Assembly: GCF_001570425.1 (NCBI RefSeq)
Contig: NZ_BCSX01000044.1
Span: 1-64,000 of the forward strand
Source: Mycolicibacterium brisbanense
GTDB lineage: Bacteria; Actinomycetota; Actinomycetes; Mycobacteriales; Mycobacteriaceae
Reading direction: 5' to 3'
Length of the DNA: 64,000 bases
How positions within the stretch are numbered: the stretch's first letter is position 1; each line of letters opens with the position of its first letter. Positions 36,366-44,882 of the stretch are shown here, in pieces. Made by a program: the position numbers and the translations under genes. Below the pieces are notes generated by a model. That model was given only the letters and a program-made list of their open reading frames with translations. It did not search any database and was not told where the DNA came from.

Positions 36366-37024
36366 GCGGCCGCCTTGGCGCGGGGGGTGCGGGACCGGCG
36401 ATTCCAGGGTGTGATGACCTTGCCCAGCAACATGATCAGGGTGTCGATGACGACGGCCAGCACGAAGATCGCGATGATCCCGGCGACGATCTGGCTGCTC
36501 TTGTTGGACTGGTAGCCCTCGGTGAACCACGTGCCCAGCCCGCCGATACCGATCACCGAGCCGACCGACACCATCGAGATGTTGGTCACCGCGACGACTC
36601 GAAGACTCGCGATGAGAACCGGGATGGCCAGTGGCAGTTCGACTTTGACGACCCGAACCCACGGCTTGTAGCCGACCGCGGTGGCTGCGTCGAGCACCTC
36701 CGCGGGGACGGCGTCGAGCGCCTCGGGTACCGCCCGCACCAACAGGGCGGTGGTGTAAAGAGTCAGCGCCACAATGACATTGGCTTCGTCGAGGATGCGG
36801 GTGGGGATGATCAGCGGCAGCACCACGAACAGCGCCAACGACGGGATGGTGAAGACGATGCTGGCGACGACGGTGGTGAACCGTCGTACCGTGGTGGTCC
36901 GTTGCACCAGCGCGCCCAACGGCACCGCGATCAGCAACCCCAGGACGATCGGCACCAGCGACAGACGCAGGTGGATCACCGTGAGTGCCCACGCCTTGTC
37001 GAGATGGGTCAGGAGGTAGGTCAC
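36362..37024 (-). CDS. proW: Glycine betaine/proline-type ABC permease
   Basis: A 220-residue permease of the same OpuC type, partner of ProZ in the membrane channel. Membrane helices span most of the chain and the EAA loop is DAATAVGYKPWVRVVKVELP. The chosen start is GTG 37024, just after the stop of proV (4-nt gap), because longer forms run into proV. It is shorter than ProZ, mainly at the C-terminus. Confidence 0.9.
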   Translation of the reverse strand: MTYLLTHLDKAWALTVIHLRLSLVPIVLGLLIAVPLGALVQRTTTVRRFTTVVASIVFTIPSLALFVVLPLIIPTRILDEANVIVALTLYTTALLVRAVPEALDAVPAEVLDAATAVGYKPWVRVVKVELPLAIPVLIASLRVVAVTNISMVSVGSVIGIGGLGTWFTEGYQSNKSSQIVAGIIAIFVLAVVIDTLIMLLGKVITPWNRRSRTPRAKAAA

Positions 37025-37028
37025 ACCG

Positions 37029-38138
37029 CTACCCGACCTTCGGCACGCGACGCTGTGTCTTGAGGGCCTCCAACACGTCGTCGGCCTGGATACCGCCCAG
37101 CAGGCGACCGTCTTCGTCGACTGCCACCCCCAGTCCCGACGGCGAGGACAGCGCGGCGTCGAGCGCGAGCCGCAGGCTGCCGTCGGGCCGGAAGAACGAG
37201 CCGCCACCGACGCTGCTGTCATACAGCGTGCTGCCCTTGCGGTGCACCTCGACTCCCTCGGCGTTGATCCACGCGTACGGCTTGCCGTCGGCCCGCAGCA
37301 CCAACGCCCACTCCCCCGGGGCCAGCTGCAACTCGTCGATATCGGCCTCCGCGACTTGGCGGATATCGTGCAGCGGCAGCCCGGTCGCCTTGAAGAACTG
37401 CAGTCCGCGGTAGCCACGGTCGGCGCCGACGAACCCCGACACCAATTCGTTGGCGGGATTGGACAATACGAATGCCGGGTCGGCGTATTGCTGCAGCACC
37501 CCGCCCCGGCCGAACACCGCGACCTTGTCGCCGAGCTTGACCGCCTCGTCGATGTCGTGCGTGACGAACACGATGGTCTTACGCAATTCGCTTTGCAGCC
37601 GCAGGATTTCGGTCTGCAACTCCTCCCGCACCACGGGGTCGACGGCACTGAACGGCTCGTCCATCAGCAGGATGGGCGGGTCTGCGGCGAGTGCCCTGGC
37701 GACCCCGACCCGCTGCTGCTGGCCGCCGGACAGCTGGGCGGGGTACCGGTTGGCGAGCTTGGGATCCAAGCCCACGCGGTCAAGTACACCGAGTGCGGCT
37801 TTGCGTGCGGCGCGCCGGGTTTCACCCTTGAGCACGGGCACGGTGGCCACGTTGTCGACGACGCGCTGATGCGGCATCAGCCCCGCGCTCTGGATCACGT
37901 AGCCGATGCCGAGGCGCAGTTTCACCGGATCGACCTTCGTGACATCCGCACCGTTGACGGTGAGAGTGCCCGACGTGGGCTCGATCATGCGGTTGATCAT
38001 CCGCATCGAGGTGGTTTTCCCGCAGCCCGATGGCCCGACGAACGCGGCGAGCGTGCCCTCGGGGACGTCGAGCGTGAGATCGTCGACAGCCACGGTGCCG
38101 TCCGGATACTTCTTGGTGACGTTGGTAAACGTGATCAT
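37029..38138 (-). CDS. proV: Glycine betaine/proline-type ABC ATPase with CBS-like region
   Basis: A 369-residue ATPase. Motifs are [29 protein letters not shown] and THDIDEA. The C-terminal 120 residues after about 245 carry a CBS-like regulatory region (DDVLEALKTQ at the end), as in OpuA-type ATPases that sense ionic strength. I chose ATG 38138 (MITFTN). The gene follows proX by 28 nt. Confidence 0.92.
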   Translation of the reverse strand: MITFTNVTKKYPDGTVAVDDLTLDVPEGTLAAFVGPSGCGKTTSMRMINRMIEPTSGTLTVNGADVTKVDPVKLRLGIGYVIQSAGLMPHQRVVDNVATVPVLKGETRRAARKAALGVLDRVGLDPKLANRYPAQLSGGQQQRVGVARALAADPPILLMDEPFSAVDPVVREELQTEILRLQSELRKTIVFVTHDIDEAVKLGDKVAVFGRGGVLQQYADPAFVLSNPANELVSGFVGADRGYRGLQFFKATGLPLHDIRQVAEADIDELQLAPGEWALVLRADGKPYAWINAEGVEVHRKGSTLYDSSVGGGSFFRPDGSLRLALDAALSSPSGLGVAVDEDGRLLGGIQADDVLEALKTQRRVPKVG

Positions 38139-38166
38139 CGCGGCCCTCTGCTCTTCGCGCAAGCGC

Positions 38167-39108
38167 TCATCGCCCCACCGGCCGATCGAATCCGTTGTCC
38201 TTGATCCACTTTCCCGCCGCCTCGTCGGGATCGACGCCCTTGTTGCCCTCGACGGCGGTGTTCAGCTCGATGAGCGCTTGGGTGGTGAGCTTCGCCGACA
38301 CCGCGTCGAGCACGGTCTTGAGCTCATCGGACATCTTCTGCGAAGCCACCAGCGGTACGACATTGGCGGCCAGGAACGTGTTCTTCGGATCTTCGAGGAC
38401 CACCAGGTGGTGCTCTCCGATGGCCGGTGAGGTGCTGAAGATGTTGGCGGCCGTGATGGACCCGTTGGTCAGAGCTTGCACGGTGGCAGGGCCGCCGCCG
38501 TCACTGATCGCGACGAAATTGGCGGGCGCGATGTCCAATCCGTATTTCTCCTTCAGCCCGACGAGACCGGTCTGCCGGGTCTGAAACTCTGACGGGGCAC
38601 CTACTTTCACCTCCGCCGAATGGGCGGCCAGGTCAGCGATGGTCTTGAGGTTCCAGCGCGCCGCGGTCTCGGCAGTGACGGCGAGGGTGTCCTTGTCCTC
38701 CGCGGGCGACGGGTACAGGATCGACAGATCACCGGGCAGGGCTTTGAGCAGACCGATCAGCACCGCGTCGGATGTGGTGGCGGTGGTGTTCTTGTCGAAG
38801 TACTGCAGCAGGTTGCCGGTGTATTCCGGGATCAGATCGATCGAGTGGTCCTGCACCGCAGGTACATACGTCTCCCGGCTGCCGATACCGAACTGCCTGC
38901 CGACCTGAAAGCCGTTGGCTTCCAGCGCCTGGGCGTAGATCTCGGCGACGATCTTGGATTCCGGGAAATCCGCCGAACCGACGACGATCGACTTCAGGTC
39001 ACCGGATATCTGCCCGCCGCCCAGCGGATTCGCGCTGCCGCAGGCCGTGAACACGGGCGCCATCAGGGCGAGCAGAACGGCGAGCACTGCCAGGGTCCGA
39101 TGCTGCAT
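38167..39108 (-). CDS. proX: Glycine betaine/choline-type binding lipoprotein
   Basis: A 313-residue binding protein of the OpuAC family, secreted and lipid-anchored (VFTAC near residue 22). The mature domain begins IVVGSADFPESKIVAEIYA, typical of the betaine/choline group, and continues with LIPEYTGNLLQYF. I chose ATG 39108, which has AAGGA upstream. First gene of proXVWZ; a long inverted repeat (39211-39246) lies about 100 nt upstream, next to the divergent gene. Osmotic control is expected from the family but not shown. Confidence 0.92.
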   Translation of the reverse strand: MQHRTLAVLAVLLALMAPVFTACGSANPLGGGQISGDLKSIVVGSADFPESKIVAEIYAQALEANGFQVGRQFGIGSRETYVPAVQDHSIDLIPEYTGNLLQYFDKNTTATTSDAVLIGLLKALPGDLSILYPSPAEDKDTLAVTAETAARWNLKTIADLAAHSAEVKVGAPSEFQTRQTGLVGLKEKYGLDIAPANFVAISDGGGPATVQALTNGSITAANIFSTSPAIGEHHLVVLEDPKNTFLAANVVPLVASQKMSDELKTVLDAVSAKLTTQALIELNTAVEGNKGVDPDEAAGKWIKDNGFDRPVGR

Positions 39109-39210
39109 GCGAACGTCCTTCCGACGGCTGCAGCCGAATCCGATGACCTCGGCCGGCTTTCCTGACCATAACCGCAGGGCCGACATGCTGCCGGTCTTTA
39201 CCCTCCGGTT

Positions 39211-39246
39211 GTTTGCTTTGCCGCCGATCCGGGCAAAGATACAAAC
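39211..39246. promoter_or_regulatory. Long inverted repeat between proX and divergent gene
   Basis: GTTTG CTTTGCC, nine bases, GGCAAAG ATA CAAAC: 12-bp arms with one 3-nt bulge. It ends directly at the ATG of the LapA-like gene (39247). A repressor site or the 5' hairpin of a short leader could explain it. Confidence 0.55.
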
Positions 39247-39654
39247 ATGACCAGCGATCTGCCCGCATCGCCCGATCAGCCGGAACCGAAGCCCGCGCCC
39301 ACGGCCCCGAAGCCCGACGCGGCCAAGCCGGCACCGGATGTGCCCACGTCACAACCGCCTGCGGCGTCGAAGTCGCACCCACCGGCGGCGCCCAAGTTCA
39401 CCCGGGCCGGCGCGCTCTGGTCAGCGCTGATCGCGGGTTTCCTGATACTTATCGTCCTGCTGATTTTTATCGCGCAGAACACCGATCCGGTCGATCTCGC
39501 CTTCCTCGGGTGGCGCTGGTCGCTGCCGAAAGGCGTGGCCATCCTCGGCGCCGCGGTCGGCGGCGGCCTCCTGACCGTCGCCGCGGGCACCGCCCGGATC
39601 TTCCAGCTGCGCCGTACGGCGAAGAAGAATCTGAAGGCTGCGCTGCGCAGCTGA
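39247..39654 (+). CDS. LapA-like membrane protein
   Basis: A 135-residue protein with a Pro/Ala/Lys-rich N-terminal 50 residues, a first membrane helix (about 58-77) and a second (about 95-112). The segment FIAQNTDPVDLAFLGWRWSLP between them is typical of LapA/DUF1049 proteins. The C-terminus is short and basic. From memory it matches Rv3760. Function in mycobacteria is unknown. It is divergent from proX and ends 3 nt before the convergent kinase-like gene. Confidence 0.85.
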   Translation: MTSDLPASPDQPEPKPAPTAPKPDAAKPAPDVPTSQPPAASKSHPPAAPKFTRAGALWSALIAGFLILIVLLIFIAQNTDPVDLAFLGWRWSLPKGVAILGAAVGGGLLTVAAGTARIFQLRRTAKKNLKAALRS

Positions 39655-39657
39655 GGG

Positions 39658-40680
39658 TCAGCGCAGTGCGGCGAGCCCCGACGCGATCGCCGGGGCCACG
39701 GCTGCGCCCACGCTCGAGCTGCCTTCCGCTGCCGAACCCTGGCGGTGGCGGAAGTCGATACCCGCCGCGATGATCGCCGCCTTGAAATAGGCCAGCGCCA
39801 TGTAGAAGTCCCAGTGCGCCAGATCCTGGCCGGATTGCACCGAGTAACGGTTCGCCAGCTCATCGGCCGAAGGCATCTGCGGCGAACTCCACGCGGCTTC
39901 CATGCTGAGGATCAGATTGAACATGGGATCGCGGTACACGCACATCAACGCCGCGTCCGACAACGGATCGCCCAGCGTCGAAAGCTCCCAGTCCAGCACC
40001 GCAAGGACCTTCGTCGGGTCCTGGGCATCCAGGATGGTGTTGTCGATGCGGTAATCGCCGTGCACGATCGAGTTGCGGCTCTGCGCCGGAACCGAATCCG
40101 CCAACGCTTGATGCAGCCGTTTGACGTCGGCATCGCGCGGATCGTCGGGCAACCGGACCAGGTCCCACTGCGAACCCCACCGCCGGACCTGGCGTTCCAG
40201 ATAACCCGCCGGCTTGCCGAAATCGCCGAGCCCGACCGCATCCGGATCCACCGCGTGCAGCTCGGCCAGAACCCGGATCAGGGCGTCGACACTGCCGTTG
40301 ATCACCGCCTCGTCACCGAGTGCGGCCAGCTCGGACGCGCTGCGCACGACAAGTCCCTCGACGTGCTCGACCATCTGGAACGGCGCGCCGAGCACCGAAT
40401 CGTCGTTGCTCATCGTCACCGCGCGGGCCACCGGCACCGCGGTGTCGGCCAATGCGGCGACCACCCGGTATTCGCGCGCCATGTCATGCGCCGACGGGGT
40501 CAGCCCGTGCAGGGGCGGCCGCCGCAGCACCCACTTCGACTGATCGTCGGCGATCAGGAACGTGAGATTGGACCGGCCGCCGGCGATCAGCTGCGCGCGC
40601 AGCTCACCGCTGCGGGCGATGCCCTCGGCACGCAGGTGGCGATCCAGGGCATCCAGGTCGAGACCTTCCAGAGATGTCAC
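39658..40680 (-). CDS. Aminoglycoside phosphotransferase-fold kinase-like protein (Rv3761c-like)
   Basis: A 340-residue APH-family protein. Its catalytic loop is HGDYRIDNTILD and the metal-binding Asp is in LAVLDWELSTLGDP. The N-terminal lobe has FLIADDQSKWVLRRPP. This group resembles the N-terminal domain of human ACAD10/ACAD11 and may phosphorylate 4-hydroxy fatty acyl-CoA (family knowledge). M. tuberculosis orthologs are often named FadE36, although the sequence has no acyl-CoA dehydrogenase domain. The name is therefore misleading. Confidence 0.88.
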   Translation of the reverse strand: MTSLEGLDLDALDRHLRAEGIARSGELRAQLIAGGRSNLTFLIADDQSKWVLRRPPLHGLTPSAHDMAREYRVVAALADTAVPVARAVTMSNDDSVLGAPFQMVEHVEGLVVRSASELAALGDEAVINGSVDALIRVLAELHAVDPDAVGLGDFGKPAGYLERQVRRWGSQWDLVRLPDDPRDADVKRLHQALADSVPAQSRNSIVHGDYRIDNTILDAQDPTKVLAVLDWELSTLGDPLSDAALMCVYRDPMFNLILSMEAAWSSPQMPSADELANRYSVQSGQDLAHWDFYMALAYFKAAIIAAGIDFRHRQGSAAEGSSSVGAAVAPAIASGLAALR

Positions 40681-40710
40681 GGAAACTGTCTACCACTCCG
40701 GTTGTCGCTC

Positions 40711-41331
40711 TCAGCGCGAGCGCTCATCGAAGAGATTCCGCGGCAGCAGATCCCATACGTGTTCGGTGCCGTTGACCGAGGCCACCGCCAGCTTCCCGCT
40801 GCGCGACGACAGCAGCCGCGTCACCGAGGCGTAGTCGACGTGGAAGGACAGCAACCGCTCGGTGCCCAGGATCTGGTGCAACAGCACGTTGATCACCCCG
40901 CCGTGACTGAACACGGCCACGGTCTGGTCGTGGTCGCCGGCAGCCACCAGGTCTGTGACGGCGGCAGCGACGCGCGCGGAGAAGGCCTTCTCGTCGACGC
41001 TGCTCGGGAGATGCCCGCTGGCGAGCCTGGCCAGTTCCTCCGGGTTCTCCTTGGCGATCTCCTCGATCGGCACGTAGTGCGACAGGTCCCGGTCGTATTC
41101 GGCGAGCCGATCGTCGACGTCGATCGTCAACCCGAGCGCTGCGGCGACCGGTTCGGCGGTCTGCACCGCACGCAGTTGCGGGCTGCTCACCAGCCGGGAA
41201 ATCGGGAAGCGGGCCAACGCGGCGGGCAGCCGGCCGGCCTGCTCCAGACCGGCCTCCGACAGGTGCGGATCGGACCCTTGACCAGGCTCGCTGCGCAAAG
41301 GCAGCGCATGACGGACCAGAAGCAGTTGCAC
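40711..41331 (-). CDS. Histidine phosphatase (phosphoglycerate mutase-like)
   Basis: A protein of about 206 residues with the RHG-type motif LLVRHALPLRS near the start and the second His in FSHGGVINVLLHQIL. The third residue of the triad reads Ala (RHA), which is common in the broad family. The substrate is unknown. Two starts are possible: GTG 41331 or ATG 41352. The second overlaps the start of the divergent SDR gene, so I prefer 41331. Confidence 0.88.
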   Translation of the reverse strand: MQLLLVRHALPLRSEPGQGSDPHLSEAGLEQAGRLPAALARFPISRLVSSPQLRAVQTAEPVAAALGLTIDVDDRLAEYDRDLSHYVPIEEIAKENPEELARLASGHLPSSVDEKAFSARVAAAVTDLVAAGDHDQTVAVFSHGGVINVLLHQILGTERLLSFHVDYASVTRLLSSRSGKLAVASVNGTEHVWDLLPRNLFDERSR

Positions 41332-41350
41332 CGTGACACCATATGGCCGC

Positions 41351-42106
41351 ATGGGATACGCCGACGAACTGTTCGACCTCACTGATCGGGTGGTGCTGGT
41401 CACCGGTGGCAGCCGCGGCCTCGGCCGCGAGATCGCGTTCGGCGCAGCCCGCTGCGGCGCCGACGTGGTGATCGCGAGCCGCAACCTGCAGTCGTGTGTG
41501 GCCACCGCGGAGGAGATCACCGCAGAGACGGGCCGCAGCGTGTTTCCCTACCAGGTTCACGTCGGCCGGTGGGATGAGCTCGACGGCCTGGTCGACGCGG
41601 TCTACGACCGATTCGGCAGGCTCGACGTGCTGGTCAACAATGCCGGCATGTCACCGCTGTACGAGTCGCTGTCCTCGGTGACGGAGAAGCTCTTCGACGC
41701 GGTGTTCAACCTCAACCTCAAGGGCCCGTTCCGGTTGTCGGCGTTGGTCGGTGAGCGCATGGTCGCCGCGGGCGCAGGCTCGATCATCAACGTCAGCTCA
41801 TCCGGATCGCTGCGCCCGGACCAGTACATGCTTCCGTACGCCGCGGCCAAGGCCGGGCTCAACGCCCTGACCGAAGGGCTGGCGAAAGCCTACGGACCCA
41901 CAGTGCGCGTCAACACCCTGATGGCGGGACCGTTCCTGACCGACGTCAGCAAGGCATGGGACATGGCCGGCGAGCCGTTCGGGCACCTGGCCCTGCAGCG
42001 CGCCGGCAATCCACCCGAAATCGTCGGTGCCGCACTGTTTTTGATGTCGGATGCGGCCAGCTTCACCACCGGCTCGATCCTGCGTGCCGATGGCGGCCTG
42101 CCCTAG
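41351..42106 (+). CDS. Short-chain dehydrogenase/reductase
   Basis: A 251-residue classical SDR. The NAD(P) motif TGGSRGLG is at 18-25, NNAG lies near 98, and the catalytic Ser (INVSSSGS) and YAAAK pair near 155 are intact. The end ILRADGGLP is typical. It resembles gluconate 5-dehydrogenase or acyl carrier ketoreductase relatives, but the substrate is open. It is divergent from the phosphatase gene with almost no gap, and overlaps the alkylsulfatase gene by 4 nt at its 3' end. Confidence 0.88.
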   Translation: MGYADELFDLTDRVVLVTGGSRGLGREIAFGAARCGADVVIASRNLQSCVATAEEITAETGRSVFPYQVHVGRWDELDGLVDAVYDRFGRLDVLVNNAGMSPLYESLSSVTEKLFDAVFNLNLKGPFRLSALVGERMVAAGAGSIINVSSSGSLRPDQYMLPYAAAKAGLNALTEGLAKAYGPTVRVNTLMAGPFLTDVSKAWDMAGEPFGHLALQRAGNPPEIVGAALFLMSDAASFTTGSILRADGGLP

Positions 42107-43980
42107 GGCGTGATGATGTCGAAGTCGGGGTCCGGCCGGTCCAGCACCGCGACGAGCGACGACAGCGCAGCAGCATCGCCGGTGATCTCCAGGCCCGCAG
42201 ATGCCGAGTCTCCGGCCGCAAAGGTCAACAGCCGCAACTTGTTCGCCAATGCGACGGTCGCCTGTGCCGTCGCGGGATCGGCAGTCACCTTGCGGTAGAC
42301 CAGAACTCCGTTGCGCAGGGTGAGCCGGTAGTTGTCCGCCGTGTCGGTGAAGGTGATGTCGACGGCGATGTCGAGGTCCCAGGCCCGCGGGCCGTTGACG
42401 TTGATCGCAAAGGTGTCGAACATCTGCTCGGGTGTCAGCTGCGCCAACATCGTCGGCGACGCGGTCTGGGTCGGCGTGCCGAATTTCCCCTCGCGCAGTT
42501 CAGTGGCACCAGACAGGAAGAAGTTGCGCCAGGTCGCGTTCTCGGCGCCGTAAGCCAGTTGCTCGAGGGTGTCGGCGTACAGCGCCCGGGCCGCGGCGTG
42601 ATGCTGGTCGGTGAAGATGGCGTGATCCAGCAACGTTGCCGCCCAACGGTAATCGCCGGAGTCGAAGGCCGTCCGGGCCAACTCGACGACCCGGTCGATG
42701 CCGCCGATGGCTTCGACGTAGCGCGGCGCGAGGGCCTCCGGCGGATGCGGCCACAGGCGGCCCGGGTTGCCGTCGAACCATCCCATGTAGCGCTGGTAGA
42801 CCGCTTTGACATTGTGGTTCACCGAACCGTAGTAGCCGTGGGTGTTCCATGCCGCCTCCAGCGCGGGCGGCATCTGGAACTGTTCGGCGATCTCGACGCC
42901 GGTGTAGCCCTGATTGAGCAGCCGCAGCGTCTGGTCGTGCAGGTAGGCGTAGAGATCACGCTGCAGCGACAGGAATTCCACGATGTTGTCGCGACCCCAG
43001 GTCGGCCAGTGGTGCGACGCGAACACCACGTCGGTGCGGTCGGCGAACGTGTCGATGGCCTCCGTCAGGTAACCCGACCAGCCGTGCGGGTCGCGGACCA
43101 GCGCACCGCGCAGCGTCAAGAGGTTGTGCAGGTTGTGCGTGGCGTTCTCGGCCATGCACAGCGCCCGGAACTTCGGGAAGTAGAAGTGCATCTCAGCTGG
43201 CGCCTCGGTGCCGGGCGCCATCTGGAACTCGATCTCGATGCCGTCGATGGTGTGGGTTTCCCCGGTCTCGCCGATGTCGACGGTCGGCACGATGAGCGCC
43301 ACCTCGCCGGTCGACCCGGCCTGGCCCAGGCCACACCCCACCTGGCCCTGAGGTCCGCGGGCCAGTGCCAGGCCGTACATGTAGGCCGCGCGGCGCGCCA
43401 TGGCGGTTCCGGCGTAGACGTTCTCCTGCACGGCGTGCTCGGTGAAGTGTTCGGGCGCGATGATCGCCACCTTGCCTGCGTCGACGTCGGCCTGATTCGT
43501 CACGCCGAGCACACCGCCGAAATGATCGACGTGGCTGTGGGTGTAGATGACAGCACTGACCGGACGATCTCCCCGGTGGGCCCGGTACAGCGCGAGCGCG
43601 GCCGCAGCAGTCTCGGTGGAGATGAGCGGGTCGATGACGATGACGCCGGTGTCGCCCTCGACGAAACTGATGGTCGACAGATCCAGCCCGCGGACCTGGT
43701 AGATGCCTTCGACCACCTCGTAGAGCCCCTGTTTCGCGCACAGTTGGCTTTGCCGCCACAGACTCGGATGCACGGTGTCGGGCGCGTCCGCGTCGAGGAA
43801 CCCGTAGGAGTCGTTGTCCCACACCACCCGACCGTCGGCAGCCGTGACGACGCATGGTTCCAGGGCCCCGATGAACCCGCGGTCGGCGTCGGCGAAATCT
43901 CGGGTGTCGTGGAAAGGCAACTGGTCGATGCTGGCTTTGTGAGCGGATTCGATGACGGCGGTGGGCGGCTTCTGCTCCAT
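42103..43980 (-). CDS. Alkylsulfatase (SdsA1/Yjcs-like)
   Basis: A 625-residue metallo-beta-lactamase-fold sulfatase. The zinc motif is THSHVDHFGG with His 148, His 150, Asp 152 and His 153. A dimerisation domain and a C-terminal SCP2-like substrate domain (about 500-625) follow, as in SdsA1. It would release sulfate from primary or secondary alkyl sulfates. There is no signal peptide; the mycobacterial form (Rv3762c from memory, 626 residues) has the same length. I chose ATG 43980 for this match; ATG 44016 is possible. A palindrome shared with the GntR gene lies upstream. Confidence 0.9.
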   Translation of the reverse strand: MEQKPPTAVIESAHKASIDQLPFHDTRDFADADRGFIGALEPCVVTAADGRVVWDNDSYGFLDADAPDTVHPSLWRQSQLCAKQGLYEVVEGIYQVRGLDLSTISFVEGDTGVIVIDPLISTETAAAALALYRAHRGDRPVSAVIYTHSHVDHFGGVLGVTNQADVDAGKVAIIAPEHFTEHAVQENVYAGTAMARRAAYMYGLALARGPQGQVGCGLGQAGSTGEVALIVPTVDIGETGETHTIDGIEIEFQMAPGTEAPAEMHFYFPKFRALCMAENATHNLHNLLTLRGALVRDPHGWSGYLTEAIDTFADRTDVVFASHHWPTWGRDNIVEFLSLQRDLYAYLHDQTLRLLNQGYTGVEIAEQFQMPPALEAAWNTHGYYGSVNHNVKAVYQRYMGWFDGNPGRLWPHPPEALAPRYVEAIGGIDRVVELARTAFDSGDYRWAATLLDHAIFTDQHHAAARALYADTLEQLAYGAENATWRNFFLSGATELREGKFGTPTQTASPTMLAQLTPEQMFDTFAINVNGPRAWDLDIAVDITFTDTADNYRLTLRNGVLVYRKVTADPATAQATVALANKLRLLTFAAGDSASAGLEITGDAAALSSLVAVLDRPDPDFDIITP

Positions 43981-44044
43981 GTCGACGAGCCTGCCATCCG
44001 TGGCCGTGCCGGGCATGTGAACTCGCTGATTACTATTGGCATGC

Positions 44045-44056
44045 TTGTCTTGACAA
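44045..44056. promoter_or_regulatory. Palindrome between alkylsulfatase and GntR genes
   Basis: TTGTCTTGACAA: 5-bp arms and a TT centre. It lies in the divergent gap, 22 nt before the ATG of the GntR gene. The site at 48290-48305 upstream of the aminophosphonate operon shares the TTGTC and ACAA elements, which suggests one regulator for both. Confidence 0.6.
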
Positions 44057-44077
44057 CTGTCAGAGAGGGTGGCCTCG

Positions 44078-44815
44078 ATGGCTTCTTCCGATTCGCTGCC
44101 CCGCCACGCCCATGTCGCGAGCGAGCTGCGCCAGCGGATCATCCGGCGCGATTATCTGATCGGTGAGTCCCTGCCCACCGAGAGCGCGCTGTGCACCGAG
44201 TTCGGCGTGTCCCGCGGCCCGGTCCGTCAAGCCCTGGCGACATTGAAAAACGAAGGCCTGATCAGGCTTTCGCAGGGCAAGCCCGCAGTGGTACGCAGCC
44301 ACGACGCCACCCAGACCCTCGACACATTCACCCCGTTCACCCAGTGGGCGCAGCGTAACGGCCGCACCGCGGGCAGCCGCACCGTCGAGGTCGCGCGGCG
44401 ACGCGCCTCCGAACCGGCTCAGGTCGCCCTGGATCTGGCGGCGACGGACTTCGTGGTCGACGTGCTGCGGGTCCGGCTGCTCGACGGCGAGCCGGCGATG
44501 ATCGAGCGCAGCACCTTCATCGACTCCGTGGGCTCGCTGCTGTTCGATTTCGACACCGACTCCGGCTCGATGACCGACTATCTGGCAGGCCGCGGCGTCT
44601 ACTTCGATTCGATGGAGCACATCCTCGACGCGGTGGCGGCCTCCGACGTCGACGCGGAGAACCTCGGCATCGCGGCGGGCAGTCCGCTGCTGCGTGAGCG
44701 CCGCACCTCGCGGGATCAGAACGGCCGGGTGTTCGAATACGCCGACGACCGCTACCGTCCCGAGCTGGTCGCGTTCAGCATCGTCAACGCCAAGACCATC
44801 GACCCCCGGATGTAG
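44078..44815 (+). CDS. GntR-family regulator with UTRA domain (HutC subfamily)
   Basis: A 245-residue regulator. The winged helix is at about 10-75 (LPTESALCTEFGVSRGPVRQAL). The C-terminal UTRA domain ends with ERRTSRDQNGRVFEYADDRYRPE, typical of effector-binding HutC proteins including PhnF-like ones. I chose ATG 44078 because GAGAGGG lies 8 nt before it; GTG 44069 would be too close. It is convergent with the transporter gene of the aminophosphonate module. Palindromes occur before its own gene and before that operon. Confidence 0.9.
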   Translation: MASSDSLPRHAHVASELRQRIIRRDYLIGESLPTESALCTEFGVSRGPVRQALATLKNEGLIRLSQGKPAVVRSHDATQTLDTFTPFTQWAQRNGRTAGSRTVEVARRRASEPAQVALDLAATDFVVDVLRVRLLDGEPAMIERSTFIDSVGSLLFDFDTDSGSMTDYLAGRGVYFDSMEHILDAVAASDVDAENLGIAAGSPLLRERRTSRDQNGRVFEYADDRYRPELVAFSIVNAKTIDPRM

Positions 44816-44822
44816 GCAGACG

Positions 44823-44870
44823 CCGAAGCCGTGGCCGCGAAACCCCTCAGATCCGCAGCCACGGCCTCGG
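44823..44870. terminator. Hairpin between convergent GntR and transporter genes
   Basis: A 17-bp stem (44823-44839 with 44854-44870) with two mismatches and a 14-nt loop, followed by TTTCGG on the plus strand. It lies between two convergent stops, where it can end transcription from both sides. Confidence 0.65.
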
Positions 44871-44882
44871 TTTCGGATGCAC

